A stretch of 64,000 nucleotides of DNA from positions 62,001-126,000 of the forward strand of contig UQGG01000002.1 of the NCBI GenBank assembly GCA_900540475.1. Reading direction: 5' to 3'. Source of the DNA: an uncultured Robinsoniella sp. GTDB taxonomy: Bacteria > Bacillota > Clostridia > Lachnospirales > Lachnospiraceae. The position numbers and the translations under genes are program-made. Positions within the stretch are counted from its first letter, which is position 1. Every line of letters begins with the position of its first letter. Positions 28,201 to 36,279 of this stretch are shown piece after piece. The notes under the pieces are model-generated. The model had not been told where the DNA came from. It worked only from the letters and a program-made list of their open reading frames with translations, and made no database searches.

Positions 28201-29048
28201 ATGCCGCTCAGAACAGCGTTGACAGCGCTTTGGCGAAATTGAATGCCGCTTTTCAGGGTCTGGTAAAGTTAGCTGACAAAACCATACTGAACCAGAAAAT
28301 ATCATCTGCAGCAGGCATTAAGCAGGGCAGCTATACCGATTCTTCCTTCCGTGTTCTGCAAAATGCCCTGACTGCAGCCAGAACCATATCCACAAAAGAA
28401 AATGCGTCGCAAAATGAAGTGGACAACGCAATAAAATCACTTACAAACGCAGTGTCTTCACTGACATTAAAGAAACCGGCGGCAGGCAATACCTTTACTT
28501 ATGGAAAGCTAAGCTATAAAGTCACCTCATCTTCCAGTGTAAAATTAACCGGTGTGAAAAGGGGCGTTTCCCTGAAATCACTAACCATACCATCTACAGT
28601 GAAATTCCTGAATACAACGCTGAAAGTAACTGCCATTGATAGCGCTGCATTCAAAGGAAATAAAAAGCTGCAGAAAGTAACCATTGGCAAAAATATAACT
28701 TCCATTGGAAAACTTGCATTTTATAACTGTATAGCACTTAAAAAAGTATCCATGGGCGCATCCAGGGTAACTTCCATTGGAGACAAAGCATTTATGAAAT
28801 GCAAATCCCTCACCTCCATAACCCTGCCGGAAACCGTAAAGTCCATAGGCAGATATGCTTTCTACGGGGATAAAAAATTAAAATCGATTACCATTAATTC
28901 CAAAAAGCTGAAGACCGCAGGTACTAAGGCTATATCCGGAATTCATGCAAATGCCGTAATTAAAGTTCCCAAATCAAAAATTTCCTACTACAAAAAACTC
29001 TTGAACAAAAAAGGACTGAAAAGTACCATGACCGTGAAATCCTACTAG
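25242..29048 (+). CDS. Secreted multidomain alkaline-phosphatase-superfamily protein with LamG, cohesin-like, dockerin-like, FIVAR and BspA-type repeats
   Basis: 1,268 residues. Signal peptide ending ALAAET, then an acidic low-complexity linker (~30-125). A LamG/concanavalin-like domain (~130-330), a cohesin-like beta domain (~346-483), one calcium-loop DFNGDGVIGAGDVALA as in a dockerin half (~488-506), and a phosphodiesterase/alkaline phosphatase domain (~520-820). In that domain LTTDGGG supplies a metal ligand, PSISGQNYSSMIHG the likely nucleophile, and SDYMDHIGHSTG and NSDHGG further metal ligands. Two FIVAR modules (~945-1080) and leucine-rich BspA-like repeats (~1083-1268) end the protein. 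It probably acts on extracellular phosphodiesters or phosphoglycans and binds surfaces; substrate unknown. Start at 25242 has AAAGGAG. Confidence 0.9.
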   Translation: MKRKAVALLLAVSMIVPNTGIPALAAETDMSVQAVQAVPDTVQTQSAVTEAHVEEDTSTEEIISESQREQDTTQPQTEESNTGSDESESADHAGTPDTLDTSSQTEDSASAKGISSPADLSLQTELPAASVMNVDFSDQLATDHSETANSYRTIGNPVISDSSELHKPIANFDGSSAFIYPFDAAKYAKITNAVSIECMFKYNSLPSGEHDIFSNQQSGGIGLGLDGGKLTLFAHVGGSYRQPTAAIQAGQWIHAIGVVDGKSVKLYVNGELAGEITASGPVKFTSNTTAFNFVIGGDSSPNNGAEYMSNAAVSFARLYDKALTPEQVKALDEKAFENADIQEPQPQQVNLGIISSGTAAEGSEMNVNLHANADEAGSVNKITYDLVYDPAMLTYEDVQHKMSGVTIDSTQSGRLKITSTAALATDDFRQYGTTRLGKLNFKINDVSGTADTTLSVENFHAFENGNDVTDAMNPQAPEQTIKVYAKNALDFNGDGVIGAGDVALAPADQKEAAADAAAIYPYKHAVVLTTDGGGQVWNPDAIYYTTSNSILPKKTNDPSIMAKRTNEYAMDLFNKEFATSYTAQAVIPSISGQNYSSMIHGIPWGDVLPEYQLTNTSAGQEYYADFAKDTPLYPSMFKAVTAAAPDRPMAAFSEWDPILNGIIEADAAVIGKSSASQKSFYDVAGYIRSDAYNNTALVYMQSDYMDHIGHSTGYYNDRYWSELKLYDDYFKAVTDALKEKGSYEDTLIIANSDHGGNSTNHGSTDPSNMDIFIGLGGQTIDSGKKLDGGDNSDIAALALYGLRMDKPETMTGEVFDTSAFLSQEELTKKNRDIEKVIFERTGKNGILKLENQKSQTRVIDAVINLDGSNVVKIDAKGGTILRQDVENGQLQLTISYQNQPSVLAKITFDKDTSENVKIAEIMLGTQDGKEIYSDLANTQGIPGADMTALNNRIAALAGINSSSYTKASWAAFETALKEARTTAANEDAAQNSVDSALAKLNAAFQGLVKLADKTILNQKISSAAGIKQGSYTDSSFRVLQNALTAARTISTKENASQNEVDNAIKSLTNAVSSLTLKKPAAGNTFTYGKLSYKVTSSSSVKLTGVKRGVSLKSLTIPSTVKFLNTTLKVTAIDSAAFKGNKKLQKVTIGKNITSIGKLAFYNCIALKKVSMGASRVTSIGDKAFMKCKSLTSITLPETVKSIGRYAFYGDKKLKSITINSKKLKTAGTKAISGIHANAVIKVPKSKISYYKKLLNKKGLKSTMTVKSY

Positions 29049-29096
29049 TAGTCCATCCCTAACAGGATGTAGTTCCAGATTCTGTTTTAAATCAAA

Positions 29097-29133
29097 AGCA
29101 GGAGCATGTTCCCCTATGGAATATGTTCCTGCT
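29097..29133 (+). terminator. Terminator-like hairpin after the phosphatase-like gene
   Basis: Sixteen-base arms AGCAGGAGCATGTTCC (29097-29112) and GGAATATGTTCCTGCT (29118-29133) pair fully with two G-T pairs and a five-base loop. There is no T-run after it, so termination or 3'-end protection are both possible. Confidence 0.6.
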
Positions 29134-29283
29134 CATACTGTAGACAAAGTTAATATTATATAGCGGTATTGAATATGAACTAATTATTATTTAATATTGT
29201 TGTTTGATTGTTCCTATGATATACTTTATTAAATTTACTTTTGTTAAGCATTTGTAACCGTAGGTAATTTATATTTTTGATAG

Positions 29284-29529
29284 GATGATAATGATAATTG
29301 GGAGGCGAGTGCACCCACTCTTTGTATATGGGATTGCAAAAAAAATAACGTACCTCTGACTGGACATCAATCCTTTGTATTTCAAGCAAAAACACTTGAT
29401 TTAACAATGGAATGTTTGAAGACAAAAGGACTTTCACTGTCCGAAGCCATTCGATATGAATGGGGCACTTACGAGGTTCGCTTAAACGATATTGACGGAA
29501 ACGAGATCGTGATATTTGAATTTTCGTGA
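29284..29529 (+). pseudogene. Remnant of a VOC (glyoxalase-like) family gene
   Basis: An 81-codon open frame between a TAG at 29281 and a TGA at 29527, with no good start codon or ribosome-binding site (first ATG at 29407). Its end reads WGTYEVRLNDIDGNEIVIFE, the typical C-terminal DPDGN-type strand of VOC proteins, preceded by a helix MECLKTKGLSLSEAIRYE also typical of that family. Only the C-terminal part survives. A 17-bp tandem repeat begins in its last codons. I read this as a decayed gene. Confidence 0.6.
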
Positions 29530-29575
29530 TATTTGAATTTACGTGATATTTGAGTTTGCGTGTTATTTGAGTTTA
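29508..29575 (+). repeat. 17-bp tandem repeat, four copies
   Basis: Four head-to-tail units of 17 bp starting CGTGATATTTGAATTTT (29508) with one to four changes per unit; a fifth begins and decays at 29576. The first unit is the coding end of the VOC remnant, so the array seems to have grown by duplication of that sequence. Confidence 0.85.
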
Positions 29576-29633
29576 CGTAATAGATGGGCTTCAGCTTCTT
29601 TTATGCTGCACAGTAAACTCATGCATCTTGATA

Positions 29634-30320
29634 TTAGTTCTCCTCTCCCTCAACATCTTCTTTTATAAACATGACCAGAAATCCGGCTGTCAAAAAGATA
29701 CAACAGAACAGCGCAGCTTTGTCATGGAATATTCGTGTCATTACAACCCCAAGTATTGCTCCCAGAATAAAAACCAGAATAATTCCATAATATTGCAGGC
29801 TGCGCTTTCTGAGTTCCGGATTTTTCGTCTGGCGATACGCACAGTATAACTCTGTGGCACTTCGCAGATTACCGGTGCACATTGTTGTAGCGTAAGCATT
29901 TCCTTTCACCTTGCGAAAACTTTCCACCTGCATGGCGCACACAAAGGATACGCTGACATTTGCAAGCAGATTCATGGACTGGGGAAGGAATCCCACAGCC
30001 AGCAGCAACATGGTTTCCATCAGAACAATAATCTGCCTCCAGTGAATCTGTGTATTTTTCTGAAACCTCTCTTTTATTTTTTCAACAATATAGATCCCTG
30101 CCGCAAATGCCAGTATGGGTATCAGATATTGAATCCCTTCCATCCACTTGCCCTGAGACAAATTTTGTCCCAGAAGAACCATATTTCCGGTCTGCGCATT
30201 TGCAAATACATGTCCTCTGGCATTATAAGTGTACGCATCCAGGTAACCGCCTACTACCGCCAGAATGATGCCAACCAGTATGGACTCCGACATTTGCCCA
30301 TGCCTTTTTTTCTTCATCAT
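29634..30320 (-). CDS. DUF1275 (YoaK-like) membrane protein
   Basis: About 228 residues, six hydrophobic segments, with the family's GGYLDAYTYNARGHVFANAQ and TGNMVLLG motifs near the N-terminus. DUF1275/YoaK proteins are putative small transporters of unknown substrate. ATG 30320 has GGGGAG eight bases ahead; an ATG at 30338 overlaps that site and is less likely. Divergent from a LysR gene 233 bp away, which may control it. Confidence 0.88.
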   Translation of the reverse strand: MMKKKRHGQMSESILVGIILAVVGGYLDAYTYNARGHVFANAQTGNMVLLGQNLSQGKWMEGIQYLIPILAFAAGIYIVEKIKERFQKNTQIHWRQIIVLMETMLLLAVGFLPQSMNLLANVSVSFVCAMQVESFRKVKGNAYATTMCTGNLRSATELYCAYRQTKNPELRKRSLQYYGIILVFILGAILGVVMTRIFHDKAALFCCIFLTAGFLVMFIKEDVEGEEN

Positions 30321-30553
30321 GATATGCACTCCCCGCATTTATCTTTCAGGCAACCGCCAAGAACTATGAATTCCCTTTAACCGCCCTGCATTCTTTTCCA
30401 TTTACTATTAACCTTTACTATTATATTCTTGTTATTCCATCATATCCAATATATAATAATTATATTTACATAATATATATATTATTGATTGGTTCGATTT
30501 GCTATCATCTGCATCGTAAATTATAAAATAAGAATACAAAAAGGAGATCATAC

Positions 30554-31420
30554 ATGGAACTTCTGCAACTGAAATATTTTTTAGCTGCCGCAAAATATGA
30601 ACACATTACCCAGGCGGCAAAAGTTCTCCATATTGCCCAGCCCGCACTCTCTCAGTCCATTCACAGGCTGGAAGCAGAGCTTGGAGTTTTACTGTTTGAC
30701 CGCAGGAACAGGGGCATTACATTAAACGATATGGGAAAACGGCTGGAAGAACGGCTCATTCCCATTATGTCCGCACTGGATCATCTTCCTGACGAATTAC
30801 AGGCGGCAGATGAAAATGCCGGCCGTACAATCCGCTTAAATCTTCTCACTGCCACCGCACTGGTAACCAGCTGTATCATTTCCTATAAATCCCTGCATCC
30901 GGATATCATCTTTCAGCTTTCCCAGGATCAAAATGATACGGTCTATGATTTGAGCATCTCTTCCGCTATTCCCGGAAATGTCCTGGACAGCAAGAGCATG
31001 CTCCTGCTTCAGGAAGACTTTTTTCTGGCTGTTCCCGCTAACTCTTCCTACTCCCTGCGCACATCCATTTCCCTGGGAGAAACCAGAAATGATGGGTACA
31101 TTAGTTTCTCAGGTTCCAAGCCAATCCGTACCATCTGCGACCAGTTTTGTCTGGCAGCTGGTTTCACACCGCGGATCGCATTTGAAAGTGACAGCCCGGA
31201 GGCAGTCCGCAATCTGATCGCCGCAGGTCTTGGTATCGGATTCTGGCCTAAATATTCCTGGGGTCCTCTCCCGGATCTCCCCCAGGTAGTTCTCCTTCCC
31301 ATTGAAAGTCCGGTATGCCGCAGAGATATTATTATCACGTATGATCCGTCTGTTATGAACAAGAGATCGGTTGCTGATTTTTATGAATATCTGAGGGGTT
31401 ATATCAGGGAATTGAATTAG
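30554..31420 (+). CDS. LysR family transcriptional regulator
   Basis: 288 residues. Residues 1-60 form the LysR helix-turn-helix (LQLKYFLAAAKYEHITQAAK, IAQPALSQSIHRLEAELGV, LFDR). The remainder is a PBP2-like effector domain (LFLAVPANSS region, EAVRNLIAAGLGIGFWPKYS). Ribosome-binding site AAGGAG. Divergently placed to the DUF1275 gene, the usual arrangement of a LysR activator and its target; ligand unknown. Confidence 0.94.
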   Translation: MELLQLKYFLAAAKYEHITQAAKVLHIAQPALSQSIHRLEAELGVLLFDRRNRGITLNDMGKRLEERLIPIMSALDHLPDELQAADENAGRTIRLNLLTATALVTSCIISYKSLHPDIIFQLSQDQNDTVYDLSISSAIPGNVLDSKSMLLLQEDFFLAVPANSSYSLRTSISLGETRNDGYISFSGSKPIRTICDQFCLAAGFTPRIAFESDSPEAVRNLIAAGLGIGFWPKYSWGPLPDLPQVVLLPIESPVCRRDIIITYDPSVMNKRSVADFYEYLRGYIRELN

Positions 31421-31461
31421 TACCTGGCTAGTACAGCATTCTTAATTACCAATTACAAAAA

Positions 31462-31490
31462 CGCGCTGTGCCCTCTCCGGGCACAACGCG
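31462..31490 (-). terminator. Rho-independent terminator between LysR and P-type ATPase genes
   Basis: Twelve-base arms CGCGCTGTGCCC and GGGCACAACGCG (31462-31473, 31479-31490), one mismatch, five-base loop, followed by TTTTTG on the minus strand. It can serve both convergent genes. Confidence 0.85.
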
Positions 31491-31506
31491 ATATCCAAGT
31501 CTTATT

Positions 31507-33879
31507 TTAATTTTCGCCTATCGATTGCTTACTGCCTGACATTGGTCCTGCAGCATTTTTCCCCTGGCTTATATGAATGATCATAGCCACAATCCGTTTC
31601 AGCAAAAGTGCTCCCACAGATACAAATCCCAGTATCAGCATGGCATCAAAGCTTAGTCTTTCGATTTTAAGCAGGGAATGAAATAACGTAATAGCTGCAA
31701 TAAATCCGAATGTCATCGTACTGCATACAAAGATTCTCAGCTTTGTAAACGGGGCGCTGGATCTGATCACTGCCGAGATACTCACTACTGCTACCAGCAG
31801 ATATGCCGTGGTGTTCATTTGCCCTTCTCCAATTCCCAAAAGCGGGGCTGCAAGGTAAACAGCCAGAACTCCAAATACAATAGCGATGGCATTTGGCACC
31901 GCCCGTCGAAATGCAGCCGGAAGAAATCTTTCCCCAACTTTATTTCCATTTGGTTCGAATGCAGTTAAAAATGCCGGATACGCTTCAATCGCGGCGTCAA
32001 TCAATGTAATTTGAATCGGAATAAACGGAAACGGTGCATTTAACAGGATGCAGATTATAGTCAGCAGCACCGAGTAAATTGTTTTAATAAAGAATACTCC
32101 TGCAACTCTGGTTACATTGTTTACTACTCTCCTGCCTTCCAGAAGCACATCCGGCAGAGAAGAAAAGTCGGAATCCAGCAATACTACCTGCGCAACCTGC
32201 TTCGCCGCATCACTTCCTTCCGCAACAGCAATACTGCAATCTGCTTCTTTCAGTGCCAGCAGATCGTTCACGCCGTCCCCGGTCATAGCCACCGAATGTC
32301 CCTGTTCCTTCATCGCCTGTAAAAGCTGCTTCTTCTGAAGCGGAGTCGTCCGTCCGAATACGGTGTATTTAGAAGTAATCCAGGTGAGATCTTCGTCTTC
32401 CCCAACGGTACTCATATCAATAAACGCCCGGTAATTAGCAAGTCCTGCTTCTTTTCCTATGGATGATACCGCTGCGGGATTGTCGCCGGAGATAATCTTA
32501 ATCTCCACCCCTTCCTTCTTAAAATAACGCAGTGTTTCAGAAGCATTTTCCCGCACCTTATCGTTGATAACCACAGCCATTAACGGCACAACTTGGGTTA
32601 GTGCTTCATCCGGCTGCACCGTTTCACCGGTAATACCGGCGATAATTACCCTTTTTCCATTTTCAATTTCTTTTTGAAGATATCCCGGAATCCTGCCTTC
32701 TAACAGACGTTCCGGTGCACCCACAACAAAGGTTCCTGCACCTTCAAAAGTAACCGCACTCCATTTTCTCTGAGAAGAAAAAGGTATTTTACGGATTACC
32801 CTATAAGTATCTTTCTCCTGGTAGTATTCTTTCAAAGCCTGAAAGGTTGCATTATTATCATCGCTGTGATGCAAAAAGCTTCCCATAATCCCGGAAAAGT
32901 CCACTTCGATACCGCTTTCCTTCCCCAGATCATAGGTCCGGCTCACCTGCATTTTCCCTTCTGTAAGGGTACCGGTTTTATCCAGGCACAGGATGTCCAC
33001 ATGGGCAAGAGATTCCAGCGAATACAGATCCTGTATCAGAACCTTTTGTTTCGCCAGCTTAATCACGCCTCCAGCCAGTGAAATACTGATGAGCAGAACC
33101 AGCCCTTTTGGAAGCATCCCAAGCAATCCGGCGGCACTGGATACGACCGCACTAAAAGTAGAATCTCCTCTTAAGAAAAACGCTTCTGCAAAAAGAATAA
33201 TGCCCAGTGGGATAATCAGAAAACTTGTGATCTTCGTAACCTTTTTCATGGAATTCATCAACTCCGAGTTAACGCTTCTCATTTTCTTTGCTTCTTCTGA
33301 AATTTTAGCCGCATAATTTTCATTTCCAACATGTTCAACCTGAGCGTAACATTTTCCACAGATAACACTGCTGCCTGAGAGCAGCCTGTCTCCGGCTCTT
33401 TTTATCACGGAGTCCGATTCCCCGGTCAGAAGGGACTCATTTACTTCCAGCTCCCCTTCCCTTACTACAGAGTCACAGCTGATCTGCTTTCCGCTTTCCA
33501 GAAGCATAATATCATCCTGTACAATTTCATCCACAGACACTGTCTGTTCTTCACTGTCCCGAATTACGGTTACGGTTGGCATCGATAATAACGATAATTC
33601 TTCAACCAGCTTTTTTGCTTTTAATTCCTGTGCAATCCCAATGATTATATTCATTAGAATAATGCTGATAAATACCATATTCGACCAGGCACCTACTACC
33701 GCCAGCGCAACTGCAATCAGCACATTCAGCAGATTAAACAGGGTAAATACATTGGACTTTATGATCTGTCCTTTCGTTTTGGTTATATTGCTCTGTACAA
33801 TATTCTGCTTCCCCTCATTTATCCTGTCGGCAATTTGTTCTTTATTTAATCCTGCCTTACAATCAATCTCTGTTTTCAT
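31507..33879 (-). CDS. Cation-translocating P-type ATPase (CtpE-like)
   Basis: 790 residues. Motifs in order: LTGESD (actuator, ~150), a proline in GMLPKGLVLL (membrane ion site, ~260), DKTGTLTEG (phosphorylated Asp, ~305), GDGVNDLLALK (hinge, ~545). Ten membrane helices, no heavy-metal-binding N-domain, no CPC motif, which points to a P2/P3-like calcium, magnesium or proton pump; the MLPKG form resembles the CtpE group linked to calcium. Ion not certain. Ribosome-binding site AGAGGA. Standing alone, with a direct-repeat motif upstream at 33963-33979. Confidence 0.9.
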   Translation of the reverse strand: MKTEIDCKAGLNKEQIADRINEGKQNIVQSNITKTKGQIIKSNVFTLFNLLNVLIAVALAVVGAWSNMVFISIILMNIIIGIAQELKAKKLVEELSLLSMPTVTVIRDSEEQTVSVDEIVQDDIMLLESGKQISCDSVVREGELEVNESLLTGESDSVIKRAGDRLLSGSSVICGKCYAQVEHVGNENYAAKISEEAKKMRSVNSELMNSMKKVTKITSFLIIPLGIILFAEAFFLRGDSTFSAVVSSAAGLLGMLPKGLVLLISISLAGGVIKLAKQKVLIQDLYSLESLAHVDILCLDKTGTLTEGKMQVSRTYDLGKESGIEVDFSGIMGSFLHHSDDNNATFQALKEYYQEKDTYRVIRKIPFSSQRKWSAVTFEGAGTFVVGAPERLLEGRIPGYLQKEIENGKRVIIAGITGETVQPDEALTQVVPLMAVVINDKVRENASETLRYFKKEGVEIKIISGDNPAAVSSIGKEAGLANYRAFIDMSTVGEDEDLTWITSKYTVFGRTTPLQKKQLLQAMKEQGHSVAMTGDGVNDLLALKEADCSIAVAEGSDAAKQVAQVVLLDSDFSSLPDVLLEGRRVVNNVTRVAGVFFIKTIYSVLLTIICILLNAPFPFIPIQITLIDAAIEAYPAFLTAFEPNGNKVGERFLPAAFRRAVPNAIAIVFGVLAVYLAAPLLGIGEGQMNTTAYLLVAVVSISAVIRSSAPFTKLRIFVCSTMTFGFIAAITLFHSLLKIERLSFDAMLILGFVSVGALLLKRIVAMIIHISQGKNAAGPMSGSKQSIGEN

Positions 33880-33962
33880 TTTACCATCCTCTCATAAGCC
33901 GGCGGACCTTATCCGGCCATTTTTGCAAAAGGTCATATTAAGATTTTAGTCTAACCTTTTTA

Positions 33963-33979
33963 TGTAAAGTCTGTGTAAA
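33963..33979 (-). promoter_or_regulatory. Pho-box-like direct repeat upstream of the P-type ATPase gene
   Basis: On the minus strand TTTACA CAGAC TTTACA: two identical hexamers with 11-bp spacing. PhoP-type regulators bind hexamer repeats with 11-bp period. Only two units are present here, so the call is weak. Confidence 0.3.
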
Positions 33980-34149
33980 GTCGGGCTAAAAAATTTCTTA
34001 ATAATTCATGGAATAATTATAATTTTGTTCTTATCTATAAAATCTTAATAATTTTATAAAATTTTCCTAAAAACGAAAAATCGTCTGATAATATGTTATA
34101 CTATAAAAATAGTAACTGGTACATCAGCACACATAGAAAGGATACTTAT

Positions 34150-34605
34150 ATGGAATTAGGTGAAGGATTAAAGAAAATATTTCTGGCAGGCGTTGGCGCT
34201 ATTGCTACCACAGCGGAATCTACCATGGAGATCATAGATAGCCTTGTAAAAAAGGGTGAGATTACCGTAGAACAGGGCAAAGTATTAAATGAAGAATTAA
34301 AACGCAATGCCAAAGAAAAAATGAACGATCATGTTACCGTCAATATCGTAAGAGAATACAAAGATGTGATGAAAGCAGTCAATCACATGACCGAAGAGGA
34401 GCTGGAGGCATTAAAAGAAAAAATTGCCGCAATGGAAAAAGAAAAACCAGACTGTTCCTGTGATAAAGGTGAAGATTGCTGCTGTAACTCTTCTGATGAA
34501 AACGACGAATGCTGCTGCTCTTCTGATGAATCCGAGGACTGCTGCTGCAAATCAGCCGAAGCACAGAATGATATAAGCGGAGAAGAAAAGGATCATGAAC
34601 AATGA
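34150..34605 (+). CDS. Phasin-like protein with cysteine-rich acidic tail
   Basis: 151 residues. Residues 1-98 resemble phasin/PhaF-type helical proteins found next to AarF genes in Firmicutes (LGEGLKKIFLAGVGAIATT, VKKGEITVEQGKVLNEEL). From 100 on comes a hydrophilic tail with 11 cysteines: 102, 104, then CCC triplets at 110-112, 121-123 and 131-133, each after acidic residues (EDCCC, DECCC, EDCCC). Such a tail could bind metal or be lipid-modified; neither is shown. Start ATG 34150 with AAAGG; the longer frame to 34093 lacks a site. It overlaps the AarF-type gene by 11 bases. Confidence 0.83.
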   Translation: MELGEGLKKIFLAGVGAIATTAESTMEIIDSLVKKGEITVEQGKVLNEELKRNAKEKMNDHVTVNIVREYKDVMKAVNHMTEEELEALKEKIAAMEKEKPDCSCDKGEDCCCNSSDENDECCCSSDESEDCCCKSAEAQNDISGEEKDHEQ

Positions 34606-36220
34606 GACCTTAAATAAGGACATCCCCCCAATTGATAACAGGGAGGAAGACTTTCCCGGCGGTCGTTTAAAAGACATACTGGAAGTACTGAAAAAGCATC
34701 ATATTACCCGTGGCTTATCGCCGGTAAAGCTGCGGGAAATATTAGAAGATCTGGGTCCCACTTACGTGAAGCTGGGTCAGATCATGTCCATGCGTTCTGA
34801 TATGCTGTCGGAAGCATATTGCAAAGAGCTTTCCATGCTGCGTACTCAGGTAAAGCCCTTATCTTTTGATACCATAATATCTGTTATAGAAGAAGAGCTT
34901 GGACGGCCATCCGGTGAGATATTTTCAAAAATCGAGCCCCTGCCTCTGGGCTCTGCTTCTATTGCCCAGGTACATATGGCAACATTATCAGATGGTTCAG
35001 ACGTGGTGGTGAAAGTACAGCGTCCGGCAATCAAAGAAACCATGTCCAATGATATTAAGCTTCTTAAGAAAGCCGTCCGCATCTTAAAACTGACCATAGG
35101 TACCGGAAGCCTAATTGATTTTAAAATGGTTCTGGATGAGTTATGGAAAACAGCCCAGGAAGAAATGAATTTTCTGCAGGAAGCCAGAAATCTGGATTTA
35201 TTCTATAAAAACCAGAAGGATATCGTCTATGTCACCTGTCCTCAGGTCATCCATAAATATACCACTCCCCGGATGCTTGTTATGAATTATATCGAGGGAT
35301 TTCCCATTGATCATACGGCAGTTCTGGAAAAACAGGGATATGACATGACGGAGATCGGAGAAAAGGCGGCTGAAAATTACTGTAAACAGATTCTGGAAGA
35401 TGGATTCTTCCACGCTGACCCCCATCCCGGAAATATCCGAATCTCAGGCGGGCAGATTGCGTGGCTGGATCTTGGCATGACCGGACATTTATCAGAATTC
35501 TATAAGCAGCTTTTAAGACGTGCCATACTCTCTATATTAAAACACGATATCTATGAATTAAAAAATGTGCTTTTATCCTTAGGCGAAGCCAAAGAACGGA
35601 TTAACCATGCCCGGCTGTATACAGATATTGATGACATCGTAAGCAAATATGTGTCCATGGATTTCGGAAATATGAAACTGGGCGAACTGATTGAAAAGCT
35701 TCTGGATATGGTAAAAGAACATCACATTGCCGTCAATATGGATATTACACTTCTGGGAAGAAGCATGATCACAATGGAGGGAACGCTGAGCATCTGTTCC
35801 CCAAAGGTAAATATTCTTCAGATTTTGTCCGCCCACATGTCATCCCTCCTGTTTCAGGAACTGGACTGGAAAAAGGAACTTATGCACAAAGGCAGCTCAA
35901 TCTATACTTCCTTTGATAAAACACTGGATATTCCGGCACAGCTGTCCGATCTTCTGAATATCACTAAAAACGGACAGGCAAAGATAAATCTGGAATTACC
36001 GGATTCCAAAGATTTCTTATATAGTATCCACCGTATGACAGACCAGCTGGTTCTGGGTATATTGGCGGCAGCATTATTTATTGGCTCCGGTCTCATCTGT
36101 ATGACAGATATAACACCGGAAATCTTTCATATGCCATGGATTAGCTTTGCAGGATTTTCCCTTTCGGGTATTTTGATCTTCTGCCTGCTGATACAGATTA
36201 TCTTCAGGCGAAAAAAATAA
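34595..36220 (+). CDS. AarF/UbiB (ABC1) atypical kinase family protein
   Basis: 541 residues. KxGQ motif YVKLGQIMSMRSD (~58), the alanine-rich loop GSASIAQVHMA (~125), lysine VVVKVQRP (~143), catalytic HADPHPGNIRI (~270) and WLDLGMTGHL (~287). Two C-terminal membrane helices (~480-535). UbiB/ADCK proteins are ATPases tied to quinone biosynthesis or lipid handling; most anaerobic Clostridia lack ubiquinone, so the role here is open. Translationally coupled to the phasin-like gene, a repeated pairing in Firmicutes. Confidence 0.94.
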   Translation: MNNETLNKDIPPIDNREEDFPGGRLKDILEVLKKHHITRGLSPVKLREILEDLGPTYVKLGQIMSMRSDMLSEAYCKELSMLRTQVKPLSFDTIISVIEEELGRPSGEIFSKIEPLPLGSASIAQVHMATLSDGSDVVVKVQRPAIKETMSNDIKLLKKAVRILKLTIGTGSLIDFKMVLDELWKTAQEEMNFLQEARNLDLFYKNQKDIVYVTCPQVIHKYTTPRMLVMNYIEGFPIDHTAVLEKQGYDMTEIGEKAAENYCKQILEDGFFHADPHPGNIRISGGQIAWLDLGMTGHLSEFYKQLLRRAILSILKHDIYELKNVLLSLGEAKERINHARLYTDIDDIVSKYVSMDFGNMKLGELIEKLLDMVKEHHIAVNMDITLLGRSMITMEGTLSICSPKVNILQILSAHMSSLLFQELDWKKELMHKGSSIYTSFDKTLDIPAQLSDLLNITKNGQAKINLELPDSKDFLYSIHRMTDQLVLGILAAALFIGSGLICMTDITPEIFHMPWISFAGFSLSGILIFCLLIQIIFRRKK

Positions 36221-36256
36221 GCTTTGGTTTCCGCATTAACGGATATCAAAGCTTAT
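36217..36256 (+). terminator. Bidirectional terminator between AarF-type and PHP genes
   Basis: ATAAGCTTTG (36217-36226) pairs with CAAAGCTTAT (36247-36256), with an inner CCG/CGG step. It lies between convergent genes and T-rich DNA follows on the plus strand. Confidence 0.72.
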
Positions 36257-36279
36257 TCTCATTTACTCCCAATATTTTC

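Noticed and set aside
29180..29437. 85-codon open frame on the minus strand
   Set aside because: No ribosome-binding site or recognisable motif; it lies antisense to the VOC remnant, whose plus frame has family-like residues.
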